54,529 nucleotides of DNA, from contig JAPUFC010000069.1 in NCBI GenBank assembly GCA_027492275.1, forward strand, positions 1-54,529, written 5' to 3'. The notes below the pieces were generated by a model that was not told where the DNA came from, did not search any database, and saw only the letters and a list, made by a program, of their open reading frames with translations. Both the position numbers and the translations under genes were made by a program. Shown here one piece after another: positions 1 through 8,496 of this stretch; positions within the stretch are counted from its first letter, which is position 1; each line of letters opens with the position of its first letter. The DNA comes from Mesorhizobium sp. (GTDB taxonomy: Bacteria > Pseudomonadota > Alphaproteobacteria > Rhizobiales > Rhizobiaceae).

Positions 1-558
1 GAAAACGCGCCGGAAATGGTCGCCTATGCCAGACGCTCGCTGGCGCTGCCGGAAAACGCCCACCTCGCCCAGCGCTGCGCGGTGCTGGCAGCCGACGTGC
101 GGCTGGCCGACGGCGCGCGGCGGGCGGCGGGGCTTGCCGATTTCTCCTTCGACTGGGCGATCATGAACCCGCCCTTCAACCGGCCGGACGACAGGGCCTC
201 GCCCGATGCGCTGCGCCGGCACGCGCATGTCATGGAGGATGCGGACGTCTTCGGAACCTGGCTGAAGACCGCCGGCTGGATCGTGCGGCCGGGCGGCGGC
301 GTCGCGGTCATCGCGCGGCCGCAATCGCTGCTCGCGATCCTCGCCGGGCTGCGGCCCTATTTCGGCGCGGCGGAGGTAAAGCCGCTGCATCCGCGCGCCG
401 ACCGCGCCGCCACGCGCATCGTCGTGCGCGCCGTGCGCGGCAGCAACCGCGACCTCAGCCTCGCGCCGCCGCTGATCCTGCACGACCCCGCCAGCGACCG
501 CTTTTGCGCGCAAGCCGACGCCGTCAACAACGGGCTGGCCTCGCTTTTCGGCGATTAG
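1..558 (+). CDS. TrmN6/COG4123-like tRNA adenine-N6 methyltransferase, 5'-truncated
   Basis: The reading frame is open from the first base of the window, so the N-terminus (and the SAM-binding motif I) lies outside it; the first ATG inside the window at 16 is internal. The visible 185 codons contain the catalytic N-P-P-F motif (in WAIMNPPFN, about base 163), typical of amino-group N6-adenine methyltransferases, followed by the late strands of a Rossmann methyltransferase fold. The family (COG4123, YfiC/TrmN6-like) methylates tRNA1(Val) A37 in enterobacteria; the rhizobial substrate is not shown by sequence. The gene ends 88 bp before the S49 peptidase gene on the same strand. The family call is firm; the exact RNA substrate is inferred. 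Confidence 0.75.
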   Translation, partial: ENAPEMVAYARRSLALPENAHLAQRCAVLAADVRLADGARRAAGLADFSFDWAIMNPPFNRPDDRASPDALRRHAHVMEDADVFGTWLKTAGWIVRPGGGVAVIARPQSLLAILAGLRPYFGAAEVKPLHPRADRAATRIVVRAVRGSNRDLSLAPPLILHDPASDRFCAQADAVNNGLASLFGD

Positions 559-646
559 CAAGGCTTTTCAGCGGTTCGAGGCCGTGCCGGCCATTGCGCC
601 GCGCCGCGCAATACCTACATCGCCCTGAAAGAGAGCCGGAGCCCGC

Positions 647-1513
647 GTGAGACAGATCCTGAGCCGCCTCCTCCCGAAATCGATGCGCTCGGGAGCCATC
701 ACCATCCCCGTCGTGCGCCTGCAAGGCACGATCATGAGCGGGGGAAGCCAGTTCAGGCCCTCGCTGTCGCTCGCCTCCACCGCCGGCGTGATCGAAAAGG
801 CCTTCTCCTTCAAGGACGCGCCCGCCGTCGCCATCGCCATCAATTCGCCGGGCGGCTCGCCGGTCCAGTCGCGGCTCATCTACAAGCGCATCCGCGATCT
901 CGCCTCCGAGAAGAACAAGCGCGTTCTGGTGTTCGTGGAGGACGTGGCCGCCTCCGGCGGCTACATGATCGCGGTCGCGGGCGACGAGATCGTCGCCGAC
1001 CCCTCCTCCATCGTCGGCTCGATCGGCGTGGTCTCGGGCGGCTTCGGCTTCCCGGAGCTCTTGAAGAAGATCGGCGTCGAGCGGCGGGTCTACACGGCCG
1101 GCCGCAACAAGGCGATCCTCGACCCGTTCAAACCGGAACGCGAGGAAGACATCGAGCGGCTGAAATCGCTCCAGCTCGAGGTCCACGACACGTTCATCGA
1201 TCTCGTCAAGGAACGGCGCGGCGCGAAGCTCAAGGACGACGCCGACCTGTTCTCCGGCCTGTTCTGGACCGGCAGGCGCGGGGTCGAGCTCGGGCTGGTC
1301 GACGCCGTCGGCGACATGCGGCAGGTGCTGAAGGATCGCTACGGCCAAAAAACGCGGCTCCAGCTCATCACGCCGCCGCGCGGGCTGTTCGGACGCCGGC
1401 TCGGCCTGTTCGGCATCGGCCCGCAGGCCATGACCGAGGCCGCCTCGGCCGCCGCCGGCGGGCTGATCGAGGCGGCGGAGGAACGCGCGCTGTGGGCGCG
1501 GTACGGGCTTTGA
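647..1513 (+). CDS. S49 family serine peptidase (SppA/SohB-like)
   Basis: This 288-residue protein starts at GTG. The S49 fold is clear: the strand-turn INSPGGSP at about 66-73, the nucleophile segment AASGGYMIA with Ser103, and the segment YTAGRNKAILDPF with Lys155 as the likely general base of the Ser-Lys dyad. At 288 residues it is the short single-domain form, like SohB and the C-terminal half of SppA. I see no convincing N-terminal signal or membrane anchor, unlike E. coli SppA, so its location is uncertain. The family degrades cleaved signal peptides or membrane protein fragments. It is followed by a small membrane protein gene and ispE on the same strand. Confidence 0.85.
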   Translation: MRQILSRLLPKSMRSGAITIPVVRLQGTIMSGGSQFRPSLSLASTAGVIEKAFSFKDAPAVAIAINSPGGSPVQSRLIYKRIRDLASEKNKRVLVFVEDVAASGGYMIAVAGDEIVADPSSIVGSIGVVSGGFGFPELLKKIGVERRVYTAGRNKAILDPFKPEREEDIERLKSLQLEVHDTFIDLVKERRGAKLKDDADLFSGLFWTGRRGVELGLVDAVGDMRQVLKDRYGQKTRLQLITPPRGLFGRRLGLFGIGPQAMTEAASAAAGGLIEAAEERALWARYGL

Positions 1514-1615
1514 TCCGGTCTTTGATTCAGGGGCCGCTTTGATTTGAGCGGCCGGGCAGTCTATGCTTGGGTGCGATCGTCAATACGCTCCCGGCCATGA
1601 GGGAGGAATTCGGGA

Positions 1616-1801
1616 ATGCCGCAGCTCATCTTCTTCGCCCTGGTCGGCATTGCCGCCTATATCGGCTACCGCTCCTTCGTGCGCGAGGCCGAGCGGGTGA
1701 CGGCCAAGGTGCGCCGCGCCGAGAAGCAGGCCTCCACCGGGGCGAACGGCACGCTGGTCAAGGATCCCAAGACGGGCGAATACCGGCTGGACAAGGACTG
1801 A
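1616..1801 (+). CDS. Small single-span membrane protein, unknown function
   Basis: This 61-residue protein has one hydrophobic segment at about residues 3-19, followed by a basic/acidic helical stretch and a C-terminal TLVKDPKTGEYRLDKD tail. The start is supported by GGGAGG upstream of ATG. The tail resembles the short conserved end of small uncharacterised rhizobial membrane proteins, but I cannot name a family with certainty. It lies 14 bp before ispE and is probably cotranscribed with it. The frame is the only plausible coding frame here; longer overlapping ORFs in other frames are read as shadows. Confidence 0.6.
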   Translation: MPQLIFFALVGIAAYIGYRSFVREAERVTAKVRRAEKQASTGANGTLVKDPKTGEYRLDKD

Positions 1802-1815
1802 TCGGCCGCGCCGGC

Positions 1816-2700
1816 ATGCTTGAGAGAACCGCGCTCGCCGAATTCGCGCCGGCCAAGGTCAATCTCGCGCTGCACGTCACCGGCCGCCGCCCAGACGGCT
1901 ACCATCTCATCGACAGCCTGGTCGTCTTCGCCGGCTTCGGCGACCGCCTGACCATCGAGAGCGCCGAGCGCGACAGCTTTGCCGCCACCGGACGCTATGC
2001 CGCCGAGGTGCCGCTCGACGGCGCGAACCTGGTGCTGAAGGCCCGCGACGCGCTTCGCCAGGCCGCGCCCGGTCAGGCAGGCCCGGTGGCGATCGGCCTC
2101 GAAAAGAACCTGCCGGTCGCCTCGGGCATCGGCGGCGGGTCGAGCGACGCCGCCGCGGCGCTCCGGGGACTGGCCCGCACGTGGAACCTAGGCCTCGACG
2201 ACGCGGCGCTGGCGCGGATCGGCCTGACGCTCGGCGCGGACGTTCCGATGTGCCTCGCGGCCAAGCCGCTGGTGGCGCGGGGGATCGGCGAGACGCTTGC
2301 GGCGGTGCCGGATTTTCCGCGCTTCGGCCTGGTGCTGGTCAATCCCGGCGTGGCCGTCTCCACCGCCGACATCTTCGCCGCCCTGCCGAAGCGCGACAAC
2401 GCGCCGCTGCCGCCGCTGCCTCGGAGCATCGATTTTCACAGCCTGCGCGGCTGGCTGGAGACGACGCGCAACGATCTGGAGGCCTGCGCGCGGGAGGCTC
2501 GGCCGGCTATCGGCGAAGCGCTGTCGGCGCTCCGGAAAGCCGATGCGGGCTTTGCCCGTATGTCGGGCTCGGGCGCGACGTGCTTCGGCCTGTTCGAGAC
2601 GGGCAATGTCGCGAAACGCGCCGCCGCCGCCATCCGCGCCCGCCATCCCGGCTGGTTCGTCGCCGCGACGCGCACAAACGCATCCGGGGAGCAGCCATGA
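1816..2700 (+). CDS. ispE: 4-diphosphocytidyl-2-C-methyl-D-erythritol kinase
   Basis: IspE phosphorylates CDP-ME in the non-mevalonate (MEP) isoprenoid pathway using ATP. The 294-residue protein shows the GHMP-kinase layout: the substrate segment APAKVNLALHV at 11-21, the glycine-rich ATP loop GIGGGSSDAAAA at 104-115 with Asp111, and the C-terminal motif RMSGSGATCFGLF. The frame is open far upstream (from 1567), but ATG 1816 gives the family's usual N-terminus just before A-K-V-N, so I chose it. The stop codon overlaps the moaB start (ATGA at 2697-2700), which indicates translational coupling. Confidence 0.95.
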   Translation: MLERTALAEFAPAKVNLALHVTGRRPDGYHLIDSLVVFAGFGDRLTIESAERDSFAATGRYAAEVPLDGANLVLKARDALRQAAPGQAGPVAIGLEKNLPVASGIGGGSSDAAAALRGLARTWNLGLDDAALARIGLTLGADVPMCLAAKPLVARGIGETLAAVPDFPRFGLVLVNPGVAVSTADIFAALPKRDNAPLPPLPRSIDFHSLRGWLETTRNDLEACAREARPAIGEALSALRKADAGFARMSGSGATCFGLFETGNVAKRAAAAIRARHPGWFVAATRTNASGEQP

Positions 2701-3233
2701 CGGAACGCGCCTTCATTCCCGTCCGCATCGCGGTGCTGACCGTGTCGGACACGCGCAGCCTGGCGGAAGACCGCTCCGGCCAGATTCTCGCCGACCGCAT
2801 CGAGAAGGCCGGGCACGTGCTCGCCGCCCGCGACATCGTCACCGACGACATCGAGAAAATCCGCGGCAAGGTTCTCGACTGGTCGCGGAACGAGGCCATC
2901 GACGTCGTCATCACCACGGGCGGCACCGGCTTCACCGGCCGCGACGTGACGCCGGAGGCGCTGGAGCCGATCTTCGAGAAGCGCATGGACGGCTTCTCGG
3001 CCGTCTTCCATCGCATCTCCTACGACAAGATCGGCGTGTCCACCGTGCAGAGCCGCGCCACCGGCGGGGTCGTCAACGCCACCTTCGTCTTCGTGCTGCC
3101 GGGCTCGCCCGGCGCCTGCCGCGACGCCTGGGACGGCATCCTGGAAGCGCAGCTCGACTACCGGCACATGCCCTGCAACTTCGTGGAGATCATGCCGCGG
3201 CTGGACGAGCATCTGCGGCGCGGCGGACGCTAG
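2697..3233 (+). CDS. moaB: Molybdenum cofactor biosynthesis protein MoaB
   Basis: This 178-residue MoaB/MogA-type protein acts in molybdopterin adenylylation during Moco synthesis. Its diagnostic segments are VLTVSDTRSLAEDRSGQ near the N-terminus, the binding loop TTGGTGFTGRDVTPEA, and FVLPGSPGACRDAWD near the C-terminus. The start codon overlaps the ispE stop by the ATGA junction, which decides the start among several upstream in-frame codons. The stop codon TAG is itself part of the left arm of the downstream palindromic repeat. Confidence 0.93.
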   Translation: MTERAFIPVRIAVLTVSDTRSLAEDRSGQILADRIEKAGHVLAARDIVTDDIEKIRGKVLDWSRNEAIDVVITTGGTGFTGRDVTPEALEPIFEKRMDGFSAVFHRISYDKIGVSTVQSRATGGVVNATFVFVLPGSPGACRDAWDGILEAQLDYRHMPCNFVEIMPRLDEHLRRGGR

Positions 3234-3332
3234 AGCGGTTCTCGTTTTTTACGGAATCGGTAGAACCGCTCTATCTCTTAGCCGCATTTCCGGACGCAAA
3301 AACCGCTTCGCACTTTTGCTGAAAATGCTTTA
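3231..3332. repeat. Intergenic palindromic mosaic repeat (RIME-like), possible terminator
   Basis: Two back-to-back palindromic units fill the gap between convergent moaB and the glycosyltransferase gene. Unit 1 has perfect 12-bp arms, TAGAGCGGTTCT at 3231-3242 and AGAACCGCTCTA at 3262-3273. Unit 2 runs from GCATTTCC (about 3284) to GAAAATGC (about 3321-3328). The pattern resembles the dispersed intergenic mosaic elements common in rhizobial genomes (RIME-type), from memory of the family. It would also fold as a bidirectional transcription barrier between the two genes. Confidence 0.6.
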
Positions 3333-3842
3333 GCCTTTCTTGACCGCCGGCCGAATGCGCGCGCCGGACAGCCGCTTCGCGGCCGCCGCCCGCGCCAAAC
3401 CGTGCGCGTCGGCATGGCCGCGCAACAGCGCCAGAGCCTGTCCCTTCGGGATCAGCAGCCCTTCCGCCAGCGGGCGGCGGCGCGCGAACAGGCGCGACAG
3501 GAGCGGCTGCGCCTCGTCGCGCGCGCGGCCGAAGCGCGCCGGGAGCGGACCGGCGGAGATGTGCGCCAGCACGCCGTCCATCCAGCCCTCGACCAGCCGC
3601 GCGCCCGGCTCCATGACGACCAGCCATTCGCCCTTGGCCGCGCGCGCCCCGGCCGCCAGGCCGCCGGAGGCCAGGTAGCCGCAGCCGGCATGCTCGGCGA
3701 CATGGTCGGTGCGGTCCGTGGAGCCACGATCGCAGACGATCACCTCGCGCACCACGCCCTCGATCACGGCGGGGATCAGCGACGCCAGCGTCAGCGGCAG
3801 CGTTTCCTCGTCGTTGAGCGTCTCGATCAGCACGGTCAGCAT
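3330..3842 (-). CDS. Small family-2-like glycosyltransferase
   Basis: This 170-residue protein begins like a GT2 (GT-A fold) enzyme: VLIETLNDEETLPLTLASL, then VREVIVCDRGSTDRT (nucleotide-binding Asp region) and GEWLVVMEPGARL in place of the classical DxD strand. It is shorter than standard GT2 enzymes (220-300 residues) and ends soon after the nucleotide-binding half, so it may be a reduced form. The donor, acceptor and product cannot be told. It is divergent from the radical SAM gene, and the LexA-like box sits between the two start codons. Confidence 0.7.
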   Translation of the reverse strand: MLTVLIETLNDEETLPLTLASLIPAVIEGVVREVIVCDRGSTDRTDHVAEHAGCGYLASGGLAAGARAAKGEWLVVMEPGARLVEGWMDGVLAHISAGPLPARFGRARDEAQPLLSRLFARRRPLAEGLLIPKGQALALLRGHADAHGLARAAAAKRLSGARIRPAVKKG

Positions 3843-3900
3843 CGGTGCCGAATAGCGGAATGCGGCCGGTTTCGCCAGTTTTTGCGTCGCCGCTACAATT

Positions 3901-3915
3901 GTTCTTGCTTTGTTC
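3901..3915 (+). promoter_or_regulatory. LexA (SOS) box, alphaproteobacterial type
   Basis: The sequence is GTTC-TTGCTTT-GTTC, an exact match to the alphaproteobacterial LexA operator GTTC-N7-GTTC. It lies 25 bp upstream of ATG 3941 of the radical SAM gene and 58 bp upstream of the divergent glycosyltransferase start, so it is placed to repress the radical SAM gene, and perhaps both. Confidence 0.6.
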
Positions 3916-3940
3916 CTATCTGCCGGCTAGGAATAATTTC

Positions 3941-5146
3941 ATGAGCACAGCAAGCGGACATGGCCGGGAAAGCCCCTTCGAGCGCGCCAGGGTGGAACAG
4001 ATCGCGCGCGCCGACATTGCAGCTTTCAAGGGCGGAGGCGCCGAGATGGCCAATGCGATGATCGAGGAAAGCGGCATCAGGGTCCACGAGGACCGCAACC
4101 GCGGGCGGGCCGCCGGCATCAATCCCAGCGGGCGCTTCGAGCCGGTTACGCGCCATGTCTTCGACGACGGCTGGAGCACGATCGAGGACCTGCCGCCGTT
4201 CAAGACCGAGGTGCAGGTGGAGAAGCCGCGCACCATCATCACGCGCAACCAGTCGCCGGACATTTCCTTCGACCGTTCCATCAACCCCTATCGCGGCTGC
4301 GAGCACGGCTGCGTCTACTGCTTCGCGCGGCCGACGCACAGCTTCATGGGTCTGTCGCCGGGACTGGACTTCGAATCGAAGCTGTTCGCCAAGCCGGACG
4401 CGGCGAAGCTGCTCGAGCGGGAACTGTCGAAGCCGGACTACCAGCCGCGCACCATCGCCATCGGCACCAACACCGACCCCTACCAGCCGATCGAGAAGCA
4501 ATGGCGCATCATGCGCGAGATCCTGGAGGTGCTGGAGGCGCGGCGGCATCCGGTCGGCATTGTCACCAAGTCGGCGCTGGTCACGCGCGACATCGACATT
4601 CTGGCGCGCATGGCGGCGCAGGGCCTGGCCAAGGTGGCGCTGTCGGTGACGACGCTCGACCGCATGCTGGCCCGCACCATGGAGCCGCGCGCATCCACGC
4701 CGCAGAAGCGGCTGGAAGCGATCCGGCAGCTCACCGAAGCCGGCATCCCGGCCTCGGTGATGGTGGCGCCCATCGTGCCCGGCCTCACCGATGCGGAGAT
4801 CGAGCGCATCCTGGATTCGGCCCGGGCGGCGGGCGCGCTGGACGCCGGCTACGTGCTGCTCAGGCTTCCGCTGGAGGTCAGCCCGATCTTCAAGGACTGG
4901 CTGCTCAGGCACTATCCCGACCGCTTTCGGCACGTGATGTCGCTGATCCGTTCCATGCGCGGCGGCAAGGACTATGATTCGGACTGGAGCACGCGCATGC
5001 GCGGCACCGGACCCTATGCCTGGCAGATCGGCCGCCGCTTCGAGCTTGCGGCGAAACGCCTCGGCTTCAACAGGGCGCGCACGCCGCTGCGCACCGACCT
5101 GTTCGTCGCCGCCGACAAGCCTGAGAAGCAGTTGATGCTGCTGTAA
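3941..5146 (+). CDS. PA0069/SplB-type radical SAM protein
   Basis: This 401-residue radical SAM protein belongs to COG1533 (spore-photolyase-like, PA0069 family). The [4Fe-4S] motif is C-x3-C-x2-C in [16 protein letters not shown] (Cys120, 124, 127). The segment [14 protein letters not shown] and the following TIM-barrel strands fit the family. The function of the family is not settled; a DNA-repair role has been suggested from its SplB relation and from LexA control in alphaproteobacteria. ATG 3941 is preceded by AGGA and follows the LexA-like box; the frame is open to 3845, but the upstream part is low-complexity and unlike the family N-terminus. Confidence 0.88.
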   Translation: MSTASGHGRESPFERARVEQIARADIAAFKGGGAEMANAMIEESGIRVHEDRNRGRAAGINPSGRFEPVTRHVFDDGWSTIEDLPPFKTEVQVEKPRTIITRNQSPDISFDRSINPYRGCEHGCVYCFARPTHSFMGLSPGLDFESKLFAKPDAAKLLERELSKPDYQPRTIAIGTNTDPYQPIEKQWRIMREILEVLEARRHPVGIVTKSALVTRDIDILARMAAQGLAKVALSVTTLDRMLARTMEPRASTPQKRLEAIRQLTEAGIPASVMVAPIVPGLTDAEIERILDSARAAGALDAGYVLLRLPLEVSPIFKDWLLRHYPDRFRHVMSLIRSMRGGKDYDSDWSTRMRGTGPYAWQIGRRFELAAKRLGFNRARTPLRTDLFVAADKPEKQLMLL

Positions 5147-5230
5147 GGTTTTCGAGTTTCCGCCGGGCCTCCCCAGCCCGGCGGCGTCTTCCCTGCCTCG
5201 TCCCCAGGCGCGTTTTCGGGAAGACTTGCG

Positions 5231-5290
5231 GAGAATCGGGGAGGATGCGAGCATCTCTGCCAACCATGGCTCGCACGATCCCCGATTCTC
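5231..5290 (+). promoter_or_regulatory. Long hairpin over the rnhB translation start
   Basis: Arms at 5231-5252 and 5269-5290 are 22 nt long and match at 19 positions (12 + 7 with a 3-nt internal mismatch), around a 16-nt loop. The left arm contains the only Shine-Dalgarno-like run (GGGGAGG, 5238-5244) and the ATG at 5245; the loop carries the ATG at 5266. In mRNA this would bury the ribosome site, so translational control of rnhB is possible. There is no T-run after it, so a simple terminator is less likely. Confidence 0.5.
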
Positions 5291-5982
5291 CCACCCTTTT
5301 CGTCCTTCTCGACAGGCCGGATTTCTCCGTCGAGAAGAAGGCCATGGCCGGCGGGCTCTGGCCCGTCGTCGGCCTTGACGAGGCCGGACGGGGGCCGCTC
5401 GCCGGGCCGGTGGTCGCGGCCGCCGTGGTGCTCGATCCGAAACGCATCCCGCGAGGGCTCGACGATTCCAAGCGGCTCACGGCGGAGCAGCGCGAGGCGC
5501 TGTTCCCGAAAATCGTCGGCACGGCGCTAGGCGTCTCCGTCGCCTCCGTCTCGGCCGAGGGCATCGACCGCAGCAACATCCTGAGGGCAAGCCTCGAGGC
5601 GATGCGCCGCGCGCTGGCCGGCCTGCCGCTGTCGCCGCTGCTGGCGCTGGCCGACGGGCGCGACGTGCCTCCCGGGCTGCCGTGCGAGTGCCGCGCGCTG
5701 ATCAAGGGCGATCGCCGCTCGCAGTCGATCGCCGCGGCCTCGGTCGTCGCCAAGGTCACGCGCGACCGCATGATGATCGCCTGCGGCCGCGCCGACGCCC
5801 GCTACGGGCTGGACGTGCATATGGGTTACGCGACGCCGCGCCACCGCACCGCGATCGAGGCGCATGGCGCGGCACCGCGCCTGCACAGGCTTAGCTTCGC
5901 GCCCTTCCGCCTCGGCGGCGAGCCCGCTTCGATCGAGGAGGCCGGCGGCGGACTTGGGTTCGACACGGCCGACGCCGCCTGA
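5266..5982 (+). CDS. rnhB: Ribonuclease HII
   Basis: RNase HII cleaves the RNA strand of RNA-DNA hybrids and removes single ribonucleotides from DNA. The 238-residue protein carries the catalytic motif [13 protein letters not shown] (Asp38, Glu39), DDSKRLT, the third acidic residue in LADGRD (Asp130), and KVTRDRMM with the fourth Asp. The start is not decided: ATG 5245 adds seven residues but sits directly against GGGGAGG, which is too close, whereas 5266 gives the usual family N-terminus (PDSPTLF). Both lie inside the hairpin described separately. The gene is convergent with the ATP synthase operon. Confidence 0.93.
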   Translation: MARTIPDSPTLFVLLDRPDFSVEKKAMAGGLWPVVGLDEAGRGPLAGPVVAAAVVLDPKRIPRGLDDSKRLTAEQREALFPKIVGTALGVSVASVSAEGIDRSNILRASLEAMRRALAGLPLSPLLALADGRDVPPGLPCECRALIKGDRRSQSIAAASVVAKVTRDRMMIACGRADARYGLDVHMGYATPRHRTAIEAHGAAPRLHRLSFAPFRLGGEPASIEEAGGGLGFDTADAA

Positions 5983-6118
5983 GGGTGCCGGCCCGGCGAA
6001 AAGGCGGCGTGACCCCGTCGGCGTCCTGACCGTTGTCGCGTGCAGACCAGCCCGGCCGCCGTAGCGGCGACGACTGCTTGACGACAGCCATCCCGAATCA
6101 CCTGATTCTTCGGAACAG

Positions 6119-6148
6119 AAAAGCCGCCCGCAGAGCGGACGGCTTTTT
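6119..6148. terminator. Bidirectional intrinsic terminator between rnhB and atpF
   Basis: The arms AAAAGCCGCCCGC (6119-6131) and GCGGACGGCTTTT (6135-6147) flank a 3-nt loop, with one mismatched pair and a T-run or A-run on either side. This is a classical terminator that can serve both converging transcription units. Confidence 0.85.
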
Positions 6149-6190
6149 GTCATCGTCAGGTCGGGTCGGCTCGCCCGGCCCTGAAAACGG

Positions 6191-6682
6191 TCAATTCAGC
6201 TTGGTCTTCACCTCGCCGAGCGACGCCTTGAACATCTCGGCGTCGGCCTTGGCGTCGACCCGGTCGGCCAGAAGCCTGCGGGCCGCCTCGACGGCGATGT
6301 CGACGGCGCTGCTGCGCACCTCGTTCACCGCCTCGCGTTCGGCCTGGGCGATCTTCTGCTCGGCCATGGTGGTGCGGCGGGCGACGTATTCCTCGGTCTT
6401 GCGGTGGCCCTCGGCGACCAGCGATTCGGCCTCGCGCTTGGCGGCGGCGACGATGTCGGCCGCTTCCTTCTCGGCCTCGCGGCGCTTGCGCTGGTATTCG
6501 GCGAGAAGCTGCTGGGCTTCCTCGCGCAGCCGGCGCGCCTCCTCGAGTTCGTTGCGGATGCGGCCCGCCCGCTCGTCGAGCGAGCGCGCGATCATGCCGG
6601 GCACCTTGATGTAGGCGATCAGCGCCAGGAACAGGACCAGCGCGACGGTGGCCCAGACGGTGGCGAGCGAAGTGGCGTCCAT
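6191..6682 (-). CDS. atpF: F-type ATP synthase subunit b
   Basis: Subunit b is one half of the peripheral stalk that holds the F1 head against rotation. The 163-residue protein has one N-terminal membrane helix (about residues 6-26), then the IARSLDERAGRI junction and a long charged coiled coil rich in Glu, Arg and Ala, as in the family. It is the last gene of atpI-B-E-b'-b, 9 bp after the b' gene; the F1 genes are not in this window, as is usual in Rhizobiales where Fo and F1 operons are apart. Confidence 0.95.
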   Translation of the reverse strand: MDATSLATVWATVALVLFLALIAYIKVPGMIARSLDERAGRIRNELEEARRLREEAQQLLAEYQRKRREAEKEAADIVAAAKREAESLVAEGHRKTEEYVARRTTMAEQKIAQAEREAVNEVRSSAVDIAVEAARRLLADRVDAKADAEMFKASLGEVKTKLN

Positions 6683-6691
6683 CTGGTCCTC

Positions 6692-7312
6692 CTAGCCGCG
6701 CGCGGCCTTGACGGCGGCGGCGAGCGCCGCCCTATCGACCTTGCCGCCGGTGAGCCGTTGCACGATCGCGGCGGACGTGTCCTCGGCGATCGAGCCGACC
6801 TCGGCCATGGCCGAGGCCTTGATCGAGGCGATGCGCGCCTCGGCCTCGGCAAGCTTGCTTTCCAGCTCGCCCTCCACCTTGCGGCGCTGGGCGTCGGCCT
6901 CGCCCTTGGCGGCGTCGCGGGCCTGCTGGCCGATGCCGTTGGCTTTCGCCTTGGCTTCGGTCAGCTCCTGCTCATAGGCTGCGACGGCCGCGTCGGCCTC
7001 GCTCTTCATCAGCGCGGCCTGGTCGAGGTCCTGCGCGATGCGATCGCGCCGAAGCTCAAGGATGCCGCCGATGCGCGGCAGCACGACACGCTTCAGGAAG
7101 AGGTAGAACAGGCCGAAGGTGATCGCCAGCCACAGGAGTTGCGAGGGAAAGGTCGAGGCGTCGAAGGGCGGGAAGGCGCCATGCGCCGCCTCGCCCGGCA
7201 CCTCGGTATGGGCGGCGGCCCCGCCATGCGCATCCGCCGGCGGCGTGCCGTGCGGTTCGGCGCCGGGCGCGGCCGGCGTCGTTTCCTGCGCGTGAGCAGA
7301 TGTGACTAGCAT
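6692..7312 (-). CDS. atpF2: F-type ATP synthase subunit b'
   Basis: This is the second, diverged peripheral-stalk subunit found in alphaproteobacteria and photosynthetic lineages, where b and b' form a heterodimer. The 206-residue protein has an Ala/Pro/His-rich N-terminal extension of about 45 residues, a single membrane helix ([15 protein letters not shown], about 59-73), the conserved [15 protein letters not shown] junction and a coiled-coil stalk. The N-terminal extension ahead of the membrane helix is typical of rhizobial b'. It lies between the c and b genes. Confidence 0.95.
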   Translation of the reverse strand: MLVTSAHAQETTPAAPGAEPHGTPPADAHGGAAAHTEVPGEAAHGAFPPFDASTFPSQLLWLAITFGLFYLFLKRVVLPRIGGILELRRDRIAQDLDQAALMKSEADAAVAAYEQELTEAKAKANGIGQQARDAAKGEADAQRRKVEGELESKLAEAEARIASIKASAMAEVGSIAEDTSAAIVQRLTGGKVDRAALAAAVKAARG

Positions 7313-7374
7313 GGGTCGTTTCCCGAAACGTCAAGCCTGGCCCGGCGTCGCCGCCGGGCGCATGCCTGCGGCGA

Positions 7375-7599
7375 TCAGCCGAACAGGGCGAGCAGGGCGA
7401 TGAGCAGCGAGAAGATGCCCAGAGCTTCCGTCACGGCGAAGCCGAAGATCAGGCGGCCGAACTGGCCGTCGGCTGCCGAGGGGTTGCGGAGCGCGCCGGC
7501 GAGGTAGTTGCCGAAGATCGAGCCCAGGCCGATGCCCGCGCCGCCCATGCCGATGCAAGCGATACCGGCGCCGATGTAGCGTGCTGCTTCTGCTTCCAT
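7375..7599 (-). CDS. atpE: F-type ATP synthase subunit c
   Basis: This 74-residue hairpin protein forms the rotor ring. Helix 1 carries the glycine-rich packing motif [17 protein letters not shown], the polar loop is ALRNP (residues 36-40), and helix 2 contains the proton-carrying Glu58 in [11 protein letters not shown]. The upstream region carries an AAGGAG-like ribosome site (minus strand, about 7608-7613), suited to the high expression that the c subunit needs. It sits between a and b' in the operon. Confidence 0.97.
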   Translation of the reverse strand: MEAEAARYIGAGIACIGMGGAGIGLGSIFGNYLAGALRNPSAADGQFGRLIFGFAVTEALGIFSLLIALLALFG

Positions 7600-7672
7600 T
7601 TGAAATCTCCTTTAAATCCCTGGAATTTTCAGAATTTCGCCGCGGCCCCGCACAGTCGGGACCGAAGGTTGG

Positions 7673-8434
7673 TCAGTGCCCCGGATGGAGCGCGTCGTTG
7701 AGATACATGCAGGTGAGCACCGCAAACACGTAGGCCTGCAGGAACGACACCAGGAATTCGAGACCGGTCAGCGCGACGGCCATGGCCAGCGGCAGGATGG
7801 AGCCGGCGATGCCGACCGCGCCCATCGCCGACAGCGACACGACGAAGCCCGAGAAGACCTTGAGCGTGATGTGGCCGGCCAGCATGTTGGCGAACAGACG
7901 GACAGACAGGCTGATCGGCCGCGACAGGAACGAGATCACCTCGATCGCCACCACCAGCGGCAGCAGCACGCCGGGCACGCCGCTCGGCACGAAGAGGTGG
8001 AAGAAGTGCAGGCCGTGCTTCCAGAAACCGTAGACGATGACGGTGCCGATGACGAGCGAGGCCAGCGCGAAGGTGACGATGATGTGGCTGGTGACGGTGA
8101 AGAAATAAGGCACCATGCCGAGCAGGTTCGCCACCAGGACGAACATGAAGAGCGAGAAGACCAGCGGGAAGAACTTCATGCCCTGCGTGCCGGCGGCGTC
8201 GCGCAGCATCGAGGCGACGAATTCGTAGCCCATCTCCGAGACCGACTGCAGCCGCGACGGGATGAGGCCGCGATTCGAGGTCGTCAGATAGAGGAAGGCC
8301 GAGGCCACGATGACCGTGGCGACCATGAACAGCGAGGCGTTGGTGAAGGACAGGTCGTAGCCGCCGATCTCGATTGGAATCAGCTTGTTGATGTGGAACT
8401 GATGGATCGGATCGACCTTGTCGGCTGCTGCCAC
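7673..8434 (-). CDS. atpB: F-type ATP synthase subunit a
   Basis: Subunit a forms the proton half-channels against the c ring. The 253-residue protein begins with the alphaproteobacterial N-terminus [14 protein letters not shown], has five to six membrane helices, and contains the essential arginine in [14 protein letters not shown] and the C-terminal [16 protein letters not shown] helix. It is the second gene of the operon, 62 bp after atpI. Confidence 0.97.
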   Translation of the reverse strand: MAAADKVDPIHQFHINKLIPIEIGGYDLSFTNASLFMVATVIVASAFLYLTTSNRGLIPSRLQSVSEMGYEFVASMLRDAAGTQGMKFFPLVFSLFMFVLVANLLGMVPYFFTVTSHIIVTFALASLVIGTVIVYGFWKHGLHFFHLFVPSGVPGVLLPLVVAIEVISFLSRPISLSVRLFANMLAGHITLKVFSGFVVSLSAMGAVGIAGSILPLAMAVALTGLEFLVSFLQAYVFAVLTCMYLNDALHPGH

Positions 8435-8496
8435 GTTCTATCCCCATCGGGCCGGGAGCCCGTCTTCACAATCCTGCCGCAAAGGCGGCGCGAAAC

